64,000 nt of DNA from Streptomyces sp. NBC_01428 (GCF_036231965.1 NZ_CP109499.1:3224001-3288000); one strand, 5' to 3'; positions 43,497-53,617 are shown, counted from the stretch's first letter. The notes: a model not told the origin generated them from the sequence alone. A program made the numbers and translations.

Positions 43497-45856
43497 GCCT
43501 GGACGATCTCCGCGTCCAGTAGGTCCGCGGTAAGGAGCAGGCGGGACAGTTCCAAGGTGTTCTGCAGAGGCGGGCCCGTCACCATCCGCTTAAGGTCTGT
43601 GAGGAAGGCACTAACACGGGCCACTTGGTCCGCCTGCGTCTCCTCACCGAGCGCAGCGTACGTGGTGCGGAACAATCCGCCGTCCAGGACCAGTTCGGGA
43701 CCGCTCGTAACGAGGTCGAGGACGCCCTCGACTCCCAGGTAACGCGCGAACTCGCCGTTCTCCACCGCTGCCTTCCAATCGACGTCCGGTGCCACCGCGA
43801 TGGCGTACGACTCGGCGGCCCGTTTCGACTGACCGGACAGGGCGGACCAAAACGTGGCCGCGTCCTTCGAGGTGAGGTCGGCGAGCCGATCTCGCAAGCC
43901 CTCCAGCAGCATCTCCGCGCGACTGCGCACCGCGCTGGAGTCCACCCGCCGGTCCGGGAACTGCTCGAGGATCGAGGTCACCAACCCGTCGATGGAACCC
44001 GATACGGAGTACACGCTCTTCAACTGCGATGCCGCGCAAACGAGCGCGACGTTCAGTGGGGACCATCCGTACCGCGCGATCAGCGTGGTACCGGAATCCA
44101 CGTAGATCTCTACCTCTCCAGCTACGATCCGAACCACGGCCGGCTGCCGCTGACCGTCCTTGAGCAGTTCGACTCCGGAGGTGACGTAGACGCGAAGGAC
44201 CGCCTGAGCGGTACCAAGGCGAACTTCGCGGTCAGTGTCGGGAAGCAGCGTCGCGTGCTCCCTGTACCTCGCGAAGCGCTGCTCCTCTGTCTCCGGCCGT
44301 GTCTCTGCGGCTGGCTCCGGCTGCTTCTGGTCTTGGGACGGTGAGGGGCCGTGGCCGTCGTCCGCAGCCGTCCCTAGATGTCCAAGCCCCTCTCCCTTGA
44401 GCCAGTCATCCTCGTCGGAGGGCGGTGCTGGCTCCGGCGGTGGCCCATTCTTGACCCGATCATGATCGGCTGCGGCCTCGTACCATTTATCGTCGGTCTG
44501 ATACTCCGGATCACCACTGCGGAACTTCTGTGCCCATCTCTTCGCCTCATTATGGATGGCGGTATTGCCGTTGCCCGGCATGAGATAACGGAGACCCGGC
44601 TTGTTCTCCCGGTAGGCGTTGAAGAACCGACTCATCGGAGAGTCGTTCTCGCGATTGAACAGGCGCTTGGCCAGCTGTGGACGCAAGGGCAGGTGGCCTC
44701 GAACCTTCTCGACCATGTATCGCCATTCCGGCGACGACGTGTCGAAATTTGTCTTGCGGACGTTGACCGGCGCATGGTCGAGATGGATCTCGCCTACGAT
44801 GCGACCCATACCGAGTTCGATCGGATACTCCAGCTCAATGTCTCCGTCTGGCCCCTCCCAGTCGAACAGAGACCTATCCCTTGTCGTGATCGCGCGCCCG
44901 CTCCGCAGAAACGTCAGCCCGAAGTCGGACTTATCAGCGAACCTCTGCACGCCCAGCCAGCCCACGATCCGGCGCTCTCGCTCCTGGATTTCAGTGCTCT
45001 CACATTCGACGCACCGGTCGTACCTTGAGGTGTACCAGCGCCCACAGTTCATACAGGCGAAGGCGTTGGTGAGGGGCACGTGGATTTGTTTCGCGGCAGG
45101 CGCCTCCGCAGCCTTGTACATGACCGACCGGGTCGGGTCCCAGATACACGGCACCAGTGGGGGCACCTGGCGAGAGTTGACGTACAGGCGCTGGTTCAAA
45201 CCGCCCATCAACTGCGCACCCGAATGAGGGCCGTCGGGATCACGCAGCATGTACGTGTAGATCCGCCCTAGGTTCTTGCTGACCTCCCTTATCGAACTCG
45301 ACGACTTCAACTTGACGACTACGTCCTCGCGGAGGTTCGTCACCGAGACGAGAGTGCCGTGCTCGTCCGGATCCTTCCGCTCGTAACGAAGGGGAACCTC
45401 GTACGACGACCGTCGCTGCATCTCTCTAAGATCGATGGTGGCGGTGATCCATTGGTCGTCGCCACGCCGTCCCGACCGGACCTCCGTTACCGTGCCGAGG
45501 CGGGCCGTGGCGATGTTGAAGCCCATGCCGAACAGGCCGAGGCTGCCGAACCGTTGCTTACCCGAGGTGCCGGCGCTCAGGGCGTACCGCAACTCCGCCG
45601 GAGACATCCCCCGGCCGTTGTCGCTCACTACGACCTTGGCACCGCGGTTCACCTTGCTGGCCGTGGGCAGGGTGACGTCTATTCGAGGTTCCAGGGTTTC
45701 ATCGACACGGGTGGCCTCGACGAGCTCGTCGAGACAGTTGTCGATCAACTCACATAGACACTGGTGAAGTTGGAGGTCGACCTCCGCGATCATCTCCAAG
45801 ATCCGGGGAGAGGGCGTCAGGTTGAGAGTGCCGGGTCGCGTCTCCGTCTCCGTCAT
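43493..45856 (-). CDS. MORC/MutL-like GHKL ATPase with zinc knuckle
   Basis: This 787-aa protein has an N-terminal GHKL ATPase: N-box CELIDNCLDE (35-44), G1 VVVSDNGRGM (75-84), G2 GSLGLFGMGFN (104-114). After an S5-like domain, a four-Cys zinc finger (CMNCG...CVECE, about 268-287) follows. An acidic Pro/Glu linker (about 470-540) precedes a helical C-terminal region. Bacterial proteins of this kind next to methyltransferases are the predicted ancestors of eukaryotic MORC ATPases. ATP-driven clamping on DNA is the inferred role. Starts and stops overlap neighbours by 4 bp. Confidence 0.9.
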   Translation of the reverse strand: MTETETRPGTLNLTPSPRILEMIAEVDLQLHQCLCELIDNCLDELVEATRVDETLEPRIDVTLPTASKVNRGAKVVVSDNGRGMSPAELRYALSAGTSGKQRFGSLGLFGMGFNIATARLGTVTEVRSGRRGDDQWITATIDLREMQRRSSYEVPLRYERKDPDEHGTLVSVTNLREDVVVKLKSSSSIREVSKNLGRIYTYMLRDPDGPHSGAQLMGGLNQRLYVNSRQVPPLVPCIWDPTRSVMYKAAEAPAAKQIHVPLTNAFACMNCGRWYTSRYDRCVECESTEIQERERRIVGWLGVQRFADKSDFGLTFLRSGRAITTRDRSLFDWEGPDGDIELEYPIELGMGRIVGEIHLDHAPVNVRKTNFDTSSPEWRYMVEKVRGHLPLRPQLAKRLFNRENDSPMSRFFNAYRENKPGLRYLMPGNGNTAIHNEAKRWAQKFRSGDPEYQTDDKWYEAAADHDRVKNGPPPEPAPPSDEDDWLKGEGLGHLGTAADDGHGPSPSQDQKQPEPAAETRPETEEQRFARYREHATLLPDTDREVRLGTAQAVLRVYVTSGVELLKDGQRQPAVVRIVAGEVEIYVDSGTTLIARYGWSPLNVALVCAASQLKSVYSVSGSIDGLVTSILEQFPDRRVDSSAVRSRAEMLLEGLRDRLADLTSKDAATFWSALSGQSKRAAESYAIAVAPDVDWKAAVENGEFARYLGVEGVLDLVTSGPELVLDGGLFRTTYAALGEETQADQVARVSAFLTDLKRMVTGPPLQNTLELSRLLLTADLLDAEIVQA

Positions 45857-47097
45857 GCTTCGGTTCCCTCCGCGCGTAGTGCGGCATGGACACTGTCGGC
45901 CACGACCCGCGCCAACTCAACCGGGACTGCGTTGCCGAGCTGGCGCATCGCCTTGCCCCAAGGGCCGTGCAGCTCGTAGTCGTCTGGGAAGGTTTGCAAG
46001 CGGGCACTTTCCCTGACCGTGAAGTAGCGGATGGAGCCATCCGCCTCACGCAGCATGTTCTCGCCGCCGGGAACCCCGTGACGCCCTGCTTTCAGCGTCT
46101 TCGCCGGCCAGTCCACGGGACTACCGGTGTGACCAGGGTAGGAACGAGCGCCCAGTTGAAGGACATGGTTGAGGACCCCCGCAGTACCTGTCACCGTTGG
46201 CTCGGGAAGACCAGCCAGCGCGTCGCGTATGGTGCGCCAGCGCGCTTGGACCTCGTCCGGCTGCAGCTCCTCAGGTATGGGGACGTTAGGCCGTTCCGGA
46301 CGCTTCGCCTTGGGCACTTCATGTTCTTGCCAGTACTCACCAGTCGTCCACTGCGCATGCAGGAGAGCGCGTCTCGAGTGTGTGACATGCGGGAAGTCCC
46401 AGGTCACGTCCAGGTCGTTGCGGAAACCGACCAGGAAGACACGTTGGCGCTGCTGCGGCACTCCGTAGTCCGCCGCGTTGGCGAAGGCGGGGGTGACCCG
46501 ATAGGCCAACTCTTGGTTACTGACGCTCTTGCCTGCCGCCCGGAGCCGCAGCAAGTGATCCCCCCACAGTTCGTCGGGCTTCGCGGCGAGAAGGGGCAGT
46601 GAAAGCCTTGCCTGGATGTACTGGAAATAGTCGGCGAACCTCGGACGCGCCAGGCCCCTCACGTTCTCGATGATGAACGCGCGGGGCCTCAGCTGGGCGA
46701 TCGCCTCCGCCGTGGCCGGGAACATGTCACGTTCGTCGTCGTCCGCCTTGCCGCGGCCTCCAATGGAGAACGGCTGGCACGGCGGGCCGCCGGCGACAAG
46801 ATCCACCTCGTCGGTGATCCGGGACCAGTTGAAGTCCCGCACGTCGCCCTCTTCGACGTGCCAGTTCGCGACGAGCTCGTTCCCCCGGGCCTGGTTCTGT
46901 CGCACCGTGTCGCAGGCCCATTTGTCCAACTCCAGGGTCGCCAGCGGGTCGAACCCGGCCTCCTGACAACCTAGTGCGAGCCCTCCAGCGCCAGCGAACA
47001 ACTCCACGCTCGCGAGCCGAGCGTGCGTGTTCCTCATCAACAGGAGGGAGGGGTGGCGAGCGGTAACGCTCGCAGGAACGAACGCAGTCTCAGACAT
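45853..47097 (-). CDS. dcm: DNA cytosine-5 methyltransferase
   Basis: This C5-MTase of about 414 aa has motif I ASVELFAGAGGLALG (about 29-43), motif IV GGPPCQPFS with the catalytic Cys, motif VI FIIENVRGL, motif VIII QQRQRVFLVG, motif IX RESARLQTFPDDY and motif X QLGNAVP. I chose the ATG at 47097 (MSETAFVPAS), though the frame is open with coding-like bias up to 47406. The target sequence cannot be deduced from motifs. It is the first gene of the leftward operon; the linked Vsr fits protection of its methylated sites from C-to-T loss. Confidence 0.95.
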   Translation of the reverse strand: MSETAFVPASVTARHPSLLLMRNTHARLASVELFAGAGGLALGCQEAGFDPLATLELDKWACDTVRQNQARGNELVANWHVEEGDVRDFNWSRITDEVDLVAGGPPCQPFSIGGRGKADDDERDMFPATAEAIAQLRPRAFIIENVRGLARPRFADYFQYIQARLSLPLLAAKPDELWGDHLLRLRAAGKSVSNQELAYRVTPAFANAADYGVPQQRQRVFLVGFRNDLDVTWDFPHVTHSRRALLHAQWTTGEYWQEHEVPKAKRPERPNVPIPEELQPDEVQARWRTIRDALAGLPEPTVTGTAGVLNHVLQLGARSYPGHTGSPVDWPAKTLKAGRHGVPGGENMLREADGSIRYFTVRESARLQTFPDDYELHGPWGKAMRQLGNAVPVELARVVADSVHAALRAEGTEA

Positions 47098-47964
47098 GCA
47101 CTTCTTTCCGACCATAGCTGTAGTCCGAATGTCATGATGCCGCACGGCCCAACGACCTCGCCAGGACTTGCAAGTCTCCTGATCACCTTTCGGACTGTGA
47201 TCGCCTGGAGCCAACGCCGAGGCGACCTCGGCGAGTTGGCTGGAGACCCGGCACGCCCAGTCGCCTTCGCGCCGCCCGTGGCCTTTCACCAACCTGGCCG
47301 GCGTCTGCCGCGCCTGGTGCGAAAAGTCAACGACTTCACCAGTGGCGCCGACGGCGTAGTTCGGCGTGCCGCACAGGGCTACAACCCGACCTCGGATGCC
47401 CGGCATCGACGGTGCCTAGTTGCACCCACTTTCGCCGAGCACCGCTGGCGGCCATGGAACCCGGGTGATGCCGAGAAGCCTGCTCGGCGCCGTCACCTCT
47501 GGAGCGAGAGCGTCGCGTTCCGCAGGACGCGTCTACGGACAGTGCTTGGACGCCACAGCATCCTTCCCGCCGCGTACGGGAAAGCACTTCAGATGTCAAC
47601 CGTTCATGCGACGGGCGCGAACGGACAGGATATGCCCGCTAGTGCGCGTGCGCCACGACCGGGTGCCAGACTCAGCAATCACTACGGGTCCGCCCGCAAC
47701 GCCGACAACGATCGGTGCCCTACTCATCGCAGAGTGGGGAGCTGCTGCGCGCGTAGGAGCACAGGCAGACCCCTAAGCCTCACGAAGGACGTCGCAGCGT
47801 AGCGTCGCCACGCTGTGTCTCGGTCCGTAGTTTCGAGGCGAACGTCATTGTCAAGTCAGCACCCCCTGTTTGTCAGTGGTTGTCACTATGGTGTCCACGA
47901 TCAATCTTTGAGTGGGCACGTGAGTCTCCTCCTCGCGCGCCAGCTCCAGGGCAAGGAGCGGAAA
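47098..47964. promoter_or_regulatory. Long divergent intergenic region between dcm and the Z1 operon
   Basis: These 867 bp should hold the promoters of both operons. Near the Z1 side are three TTGTCA boxes (47848, 47870, 47880), the last two forming 10-bp repeats next to a TATGGT -10-like hexamer (47887-47892). On the minus strand, 47200-47406 is an open frame with GC-biased third positions in phase with dcm, possibly an N-terminal extension or the remnant of a small gene. No controller protein was recognised. Confidence 0.45.
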
Positions 47965-50613
47965 ATGAGTGATGCGCGCATCGAGGCCGCCTGGAAGCGG
48001 TTCCAGGAGAGGCTGGACTCCGCTCGTCCTCACGAGGTCGCCCAGGAGTTGCGTGACCTCTTCGTCCCCGAAAACGTTGTTGAGGAACTGCTCCGGCGGC
48101 ACGAGCTCGAGACCACGAGGATCGCCAGTCTGAAAGAGCCTCTGGGGTTGGGCCGTCCCGACGCGCTGCCCTGGTACACGGGTCCCCGCGCGGGGGACAA
48201 GAATTGGCCGGCCTTCGAGGCGAGGGTGCGTCGCTCGCTCGGCCCGGACGCCACGACCAAGCTCGACGAGGCGTCGACGCGGGTCGTAGCGATGCTCGAC
48301 CACCCTGCGACGCCTACGTTCCGGTCGCGCGGACTTGTAGTCGGGCACGTCCAGTCCGGTAAGACGAGCAACTTCACGGCGGTGGCCTGCAAAGCGGCGG
48401 ACCGCGGCTACCGGATGTTCATCGTGCTGTCCGGAATCCATAATTCGCTCCGCCGCCAGACCCAGACTCGACTGATCCGCGACGTCGTCAACCTCAACCC
48501 GCCGCTGTGGCACCAGATCACCAGCCCTGAGCGAGACTTCGTGCCACCACCGAACGCCCAATCGTTCCTGGCCTCGAAAGACCAGCGGCTCCTATTGGTG
48601 GTCAAGAAGAACGCGATCGTCCTGCGCAAGCTGCGCGATTGGCTCGAGCAGGCCCAGGAGCAGTTGGGCAACTGTCCGACCCTGATCATCGACGACGAAG
48701 CGGACCAGGCGACCCTGGCGACGCGCAAGATCAACCCGCTGATCAGGGACGTGATCACGCGCCTTCCCAAGGTCTGCTACGTGGGCTATACGGCCACTCC
48801 CTTCGCGAATCTGCTGACCGATCCGCGCGACCATGAGGACTTCTATCCGCGCGACTTCATCCTGAGCCTGCAGCGTGGCGAGACCTACCAGGGGCCCGAG
48901 ACGTTGTTCGGTCGGCATCCCGTCGATGGAGAGGACCCGGAGGAGGTCCCCGGCGGCCTCGACATGATCAGGACGATCCCGGCGGTCGAGCTGGACGACC
49001 TGCGGCCGAAGAAGGCGACGGCGGCGGCGCAATTCGAGCCTGCGATCACCGATTCGCTGCGCCGGGCCACACTGTGGTTCTGGATCGCCACGGCCGTGCG
49101 TCAGTTGCGCGGCCAGCGCAATGAGCACTCCTCGATGCTGATCCACGCACACTCCGACACGCGAGTGCACGACTCTTACCGGGCACCGCTGCAGGATTTG
49201 CGTAGAGAGGTCACGGAAGGCCTGGCGGACGGCCAACCCGCGCTGCTCGGTGAGCTGCGACGTCTGTGGGCCGACGAGTCGGAGCGCGTCGACAACACGC
49301 GGTTCGGCGTCGCACGCCCGAGCTTCGAGGAAATCGTTCAGGAGTTGGGGGAGGTGGTCGACTCCACGAAGATCGTGATGGACCATTACCGCAGCAACGA
49401 CCGCCTCGACTACGACTCCGGCCCGGTGAACGTCATCGCCGTGGGCGGCAACACGCTCTCCCGCGGACTCACGTTGGAAGGGCTCGTCGTCAGCTTCTTC
49501 GTACGCTCCTCGAACGTCTACGACACGCTCCTACAGATGGGCCGCTGGTTCGGTTACCGCCCCGGCTACGAGGACCTACCGCGCGTCTTCATGCCCGACG
49601 AGATCCGACGCTGGTTCGTGCACCTGGCCACGGTCGAGGAGGAGATGCGTAAAGAGATCGACCGTTATCTCACGGAGCACAAGTCCCCGCTCGAACTGGC
49701 CGTCCGCATCCGTTGCCACCCCAAAATGCGGGTCACAGCGCCGTCCAAGGCCGGTGCCGCGGTGCGCAGCGCCGCAGCGTATGGCGGACAGTTGGTCGAG
49801 TCCCACTACTTCCCCTGCACTCCGGAGCAGGATGTCCAGGACTGGCACAACACGAACGCGAAGGCCGTGAGGAGCCTCCTCGACGCCGCCTACACCGAGG
49901 GGCGGGCTGACCTGGGCGTCAAGAGCGGCCGGGCGTTGTGGCGGGATGTCCCGCTCAGCTCGGTAATGGACTTCCTGAACGGCTACGCCTTCCATCCGAA
50001 GTCCGTGGAGGCCTCGCGCAGTCTTATGCGGCAGTACATCGAACGCCGCAGCCAGTCCGGTGCCTTGGTTTCGTGGAACGTGGGCGTTGTGGGCAACGCC
50101 GTCCAAGACGAGGCACATACTGTCTCGCTCCCCGGAAACATCTCGGTCGGCCCCGTGACTCGTACGCGCACCAAGGGCAGCGCCGAAGACGACGTCGCCG
50201 ACATCAAGACACTCACCGGTTCTCGTGACGAGGCGCTGGATCTGAGGATCCCCGCTGGCGAGGCTCAGATGAACCGGAGCCGACTCCAGGAACTCAGGGT
50301 GCAGCAGCAACCTGAGCGGGGCCTCGTTTTGCTGTACCCGATCAATGCCAAGTCGCAGGTGCCGGTCCGGACGAAGGACGGCGTGACGGCCGAGGTCGAA
50401 GGCCGCGCCCCCTTGAACGCCCCCGGCGAAGTCGTGTGGGGCGCGGCCATCGTCTTCCCCCGCCCGAGTCAGGTCGGCACCGACTTGGCCGTCGAGTACG
50501 ACTATCTTGCCGCAGACCTCCGCGAGGTGTTCCCCTCGGCCAGCGAGGACGAGGACGAGGACGTGTCCGTGCTGGAGCAAGACCTCGACAACGATGCGGA
50601 GGACGGCCGGTGA
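47965..50613 (+). CDS. Z1 domain-containing SF2-like helicase/ATPase
   Basis: This 882-aa protein has Walker A VVGHVQSGKTSNF (about 126-137), Walker B LIIDDEADQAT (about 239-249), motif III-like GYTATPFANLL, and a helicase motif VI-like MGRWFGYRPGYEDLPR. The region around and after these (roughly 400-660) corresponds to the Z1 domain, known from restriction-linked proteins of uncertain activity. A strong AAGGAG precedes ATG 47965. The acidic C-terminus (SASEDEDEDVS) is unusual. It is the first gene of the five-gene rightward operon. Confidence 0.9.
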   Translation: MSDARIEAAWKRFQERLDSARPHEVAQELRDLFVPENVVEELLRRHELETTRIASLKEPLGLGRPDALPWYTGPRAGDKNWPAFEARVRRSLGPDATTKLDEASTRVVAMLDHPATPTFRSRGLVVGHVQSGKTSNFTAVACKAADRGYRMFIVLSGIHNSLRRQTQTRLIRDVVNLNPPLWHQITSPERDFVPPPNAQSFLASKDQRLLLVVKKNAIVLRKLRDWLEQAQEQLGNCPTLIIDDEADQATLATRKINPLIRDVITRLPKVCYVGYTATPFANLLTDPRDHEDFYPRDFILSLQRGETYQGPETLFGRHPVDGEDPEEVPGGLDMIRTIPAVELDDLRPKKATAAAQFEPAITDSLRRATLWFWIATAVRQLRGQRNEHSSMLIHAHSDTRVHDSYRAPLQDLRREVTEGLADGQPALLGELRRLWADESERVDNTRFGVARPSFEEIVQELGEVVDSTKIVMDHYRSNDRLDYDSGPVNVIAVGGNTLSRGLTLEGLVVSFFVRSSNVYDTLLQMGRWFGYRPGYEDLPRVFMPDEIRRWFVHLATVEEEMRKEIDRYLTEHKSPLELAVRIRCHPKMRVTAPSKAGAAVRSAAAYGGQLVESHYFPCTPEQDVQDWHNTNAKAVRSLLDAAYTEGRADLGVKSGRALWRDVPLSSVMDFLNGYAFHPKSVEASRSLMRQYIERRSQSGALVSWNVGVVGNAVQDEAHTVSLPGNISVGPVTRTRTKGSAEDDVADIKTLTGSRDEALDLRIPAGEAQMNRSRLQELRVQQQPERGLVLLYPINAKSQVPVRTKDGVTAEVEGRAPLNAPGEVVWGAAIVFPRPSQVGTDLAVEYDYLAADLREVFPSASEDEDEDVSVLEQDLDNDAEDGR

Positions 50614-51644
50614 ACGCATCGACGAGTGGCTCAGCGCCCTCAGACCGCATACGCAAGCTGCTCGAGCGGCTGTGGGATCAGCTCGACGAGCGGTCGACGA
50701 CCGAACCGGCGGCGCTCATGCTCACCGCAGAGCTGGAGATCCGCACACCATGCGGACGCGTTCGGCTCGGACGCGATGCCGAAGGCATGCGACACCTGCT
50801 CGTGCCGATCGCGCCGACGGACCGGCTGGAGGACGACCGTCGCAGCGCTGGGGTCCATCTGACCGGGCGGGTACTTCTCGTCGAAGACCTGCCCGTGCGC
50901 TTCGCTGACCTCCACTGCCGGAGGGCAGATCTGTCCGGGGTGTTCACCGGACTCGTCGCCGACGTCTGCGCACGGATCGCCGCCGAGCCGGCGGCACGGC
51001 CGTACCGCATCGCCCAAACTCTCAACGGCTGGCGTCTGCTGTTCGGCGGCGAGGCGGTGCGCTGGACGGTGCCACGGCTCGCCGGCTTGTTCGCCGAACT
51101 CCTGATCCTGGAGCGGCTACTCGACATCCGCCCCGACGCCGTCGAAGCCTGGCAGGGTCCCACCGGTGGCGCACAGGACTTCCGTAGCAACCGCTATGCG
51201 ATCGAGGTCAAGGCGTCGAGCGGCATCGCTGGCCGAATCGTCCACGTCCACGGCGTCGACCAGCTGGAGGAACCCGCAGGTGGAGCTGTCGACCTCGCCT
51301 GGTTCCGTATAGCGGAATCTCACGGGTCCTCGGCCCGATCGGTGCAAGACCTGATCGCGGCGTGTCACACGAAGACTGACCGCGTGGACGTGCTCGACGC
51401 GCGCCTGACCGCGCTGGGTCTGAAAGCCGCCTCACCCGGTGTTGCGGCCGACGTCCGCTTCGAGGCGGTGGAGGAACGTTGGCACGAGGTGGACCAGAGA
51501 TTTCCCAAGATCGTACCGGCGAGCTTCGCCGACGGGACTGTGCCCGTTGGCGTCAGCGGCGTCGAATATCTCGTCGATCTTGACAGCGTCCCAATGCGAG
51601 CCGATCAGGCCCTCGCGCTCGACAGACTGGCGAAGGACCTGTGA
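50610..51644 (+). CDS. PD-(D/E)XK motif nuclease-like protein (DUF4420 type)
   Basis: This 344-aa protein starts at a GTG overlapping the Z1 stop (GTGA). The nuclease-like core is GGAQDFRSNRYAIEVKASSG (about 185-204), giving Asp190 and the E-x-K pair Glu199/Lys201. The family recurs next to Z1 genes. It is probably the cleavage subunit of the rightward operon, but neither metal dependence nor activity is known from sequence. Its stop overlaps the next start by 4 bp. Confidence 0.85.
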   Translation: MNASTSGSAPSDRIRKLLERLWDQLDERSTTEPAALMLTAELEIRTPCGRVRLGRDAEGMRHLLVPIAPTDRLEDDRRSAGVHLTGRVLLVEDLPVRFADLHCRRADLSGVFTGLVADVCARIAAEPAARPYRIAQTLNGWRLLFGGEAVRWTVPRLAGLFAELLILERLLDIRPDAVEAWQGPTGGAQDFRSNRYAIEVKASSGIAGRIVHVHGVDQLEEPAGGAVDLAWFRIAESHGSSARSVQDLIAACHTKTDRVDVLDARLTALGLKAASPGVAADVRFEAVEERWHEVDQRFPKIVPASFADGTVPVGVSGVEYLVDLDSVPMRADQALALDRLAKDL

Positions 51645-53617
51645 CCAACGCAAACTCGCCCACCTGGTACTCCCAGCCCTTCCGCGCTGACGGCGGCATT
51701 ACGGCAGAGGGGCTGCTGGGCCAACTCGGCCGCCCTCAGCTTTCGCGGCTGACCATGCTCGTGCGCGAAGCCGCGCAGAACTCCTGGGACGCACGCTACG
51801 CCGACCAGGAGGAGATCCGATTCAGCTTCGACCTCAGGAACGTCGGTGCCGCACACATAGGCGAGTGGCGCAGGCTGTTCGCGACCGGCGTGCCGCAGAC
51901 CGGGGACATCGGCGGTGCGTTCAAACGCCTGTCACAGGCCCCGTCGATCCGCTGCCTGGTCGTGTCCGATCGCGGGACCAGAGGTCTAGGCGGTCCCACC
52001 CGATCAGACACGGGCCAGAGCGATCGACGCGAATGGCTGCGGTTCGTGCTGAACAGCGGCGACCGCGAGGGCACCGACCTGCAGGACACATCCGGCGGCA
52101 CCTTCGGATACGGCAAGGGGGCTTTCTTCCTCGCCTCCAAAGTCGGGTGCACGTTCGTCTACACGCGATTCCGCGAAGACAACGGCGCCCTGAGATCACG
52201 CTTCATCGGCGTCGCGATCCGCAAGTCCTTCTGGGAAGGCGGCGCCCGCTACACCGGGCGTCACTGGTGGGGTGATCCCGCGACGGATCACTGCGAGCCG
52301 CTACTCGACGCAACGGCCGACGCCGCGGCGCGCAACCTTGGCCTACCCGGATTTGGCACCGACGAGACCGGCACGACCATCGTCATCGTCGAGCCGGACC
52401 TGACAGACCCCACCCTGCCGAATACGGACGTCTCCGAAGAAATGGACTTCAACACTGCTGGCAACTACTTGGCCGAAGCATCGGCCTGGAACCTCTGGCC
52501 CATCATGCTCGAGGGCAGGGCACAGCGCATGACGGTGTCAGTCACCGCCAACGGCGTCGACATACCCGTGCCCGGTCCCGACGACGACGTCACATTGGCC
52601 TTCTTCGCGGACGCCTACCGCAAGGCCGCCGCTGGCGGCGGAGAAGTTCTCAGCTGTCTCAAGCCAAAAAAGGACCTTGGCGCCTTCGCCTCCGAGTACA
52701 CCTACGCCGCCACCGTGGTCTCCCCAGCCGCTAGGGATCTAGGCCTGGAGGGTGCCCCTCACCACATCTGTCTGCTCCGGGGACCCGAGCTCGTGACCAG
52801 GTACTACGCAGGACCCGAGAGGCCCAACCCGCACGTCGGTTACGCCGGGGTCTTCAAAGTCGCAGATGACCTGGACCCCGTGTTCGCCCGCTCCGAACCG
52901 CCCACCCACGACGCGTGGGCCTATCAGGAGCTGAAAGGCCCGGAGGCCACGTTCGTGAGGACTCTGGGGCGCCGTCTAAAGGAACGTTGCGACACCATCA
53001 GCGGCGCCACCGGCAAGCGGGCGTTCAAGGTCGGTGACTACGCCGTGGGCAACGTCGCCCAGCGGCTCGGTCACCTCCTCGCCGGCCCCGGCGGCACCGG
53101 CACCGCCATCATTGACGTCTCCCCCCGACCAGGGACCTCCTTCGCCGCCGGACCGACGCGAGAGGCTCACGAGGACCCACAGGCGCCGCACCAAACAGGG
53201 GCTTCCGGCGCGGCCTGGGACTCACCCCGTGAGACGGAAGCTGACGCCGCCCGCCCCCACGACCCGGAAGCAAAGCCAAGCCAGCCGGGACGCACCACCG
53301 CAACCCGGAGGCCGACCCTTCTTTCGACACCTCGCTACGAAGTCCTCGCCGGCCGCCCGGTGCTCGTGCAACAGGTCCGGCTCCATGGGTCAGGACGCAA
53401 CGAGGGACACGCCAGCGTCGTCCTCGCCGATGGGGGCACCGAGGACGTCACTCCGGCCGGGGCCGACTCGCCGACGATCCACGGCTGGCGGACCACTGAC
53501 GGATCCGTCGTCCTGGGCGATGTCTTCTACCACTCCGGCAATCCGACCGACGTCGAGCTCATTGTCAACGCCGTCCCGGACGTCGTCGTCGAGATCAATG
53601 TGACGGGGCAGGCATGA
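51641..53617 (+). CDS. Second GHKL-like ATPase of the cluster
   Basis: This 658-aa protein has not been given a function, but GHKL motifs are visible: N-box MLVREAAQNSWDARY (39-53), G1-like VVSDRGTRGLGG (107-118) and G2-like SGGTFGYGKGAFF (151-163). After about residue 460 there is a Pro/Ala/Thr-rich linker, then a C-terminal beta-rich domain (about 560-658). It differs strongly from the dcm-linked GHKL protein and lacks its zinc finger. GTG 51641 overlaps the upstream stop. Confidence 0.78.
   Translation: MTNANSPTWYSQPFRADGGITAEGLLGQLGRPQLSRLTMLVREAAQNSWDARYADQEEIRFSFDLRNVGAAHIGEWRRLFATGVPQTGDIGGAFKRLSQAPSIRCLVVSDRGTRGLGGPTRSDTGQSDRREWLRFVLNSGDREGTDLQDTSGGTFGYGKGAFFLASKVGCTFVYTRFREDNGALRSRFIGVAIRKSFWEGGARYTGRHWWGDPATDHCEPLLDATADAAARNLGLPGFGTDETGTTIVIVEPDLTDPTLPNTDVSEEMDFNTAGNYLAEASAWNLWPIMLEGRAQRMTVSVTANGVDIPVPGPDDDVTLAFFADAYRKAAAGGGEVLSCLKPKKDLGAFASEYTYAATVVSPAARDLGLEGAPHHICLLRGPELVTRYYAGPERPNPHVGYAGVFKVADDLDPVFARSEPPTHDAWAYQELKGPEATFVRTLGRRLKERCDTISGATGKRAFKVGDYAVGNVAQRLGHLLAGPGGTGTAIIDVSPRPGTSFAAGPTREAHEDPQAPHQTGASGAAWDSPRETEADAARPHDPEAKPSQPGRTTATRRPTLLSTPRYEVLAGRPVLVQQVRLHGSGRNEGHASVVLADGGTEDVTPAGADSPTIHGWRTTDGSVVLGDVFYHSGNPTDVELIVNAVPDVVVEINVTGQA

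Noticed and set aside
47023..47802. Possible plus-strand gene in the dcm-Z1 gap
   Set aside because: It starts inside dcm, lacks a ribosome binding site, and shows no family or codon signal.
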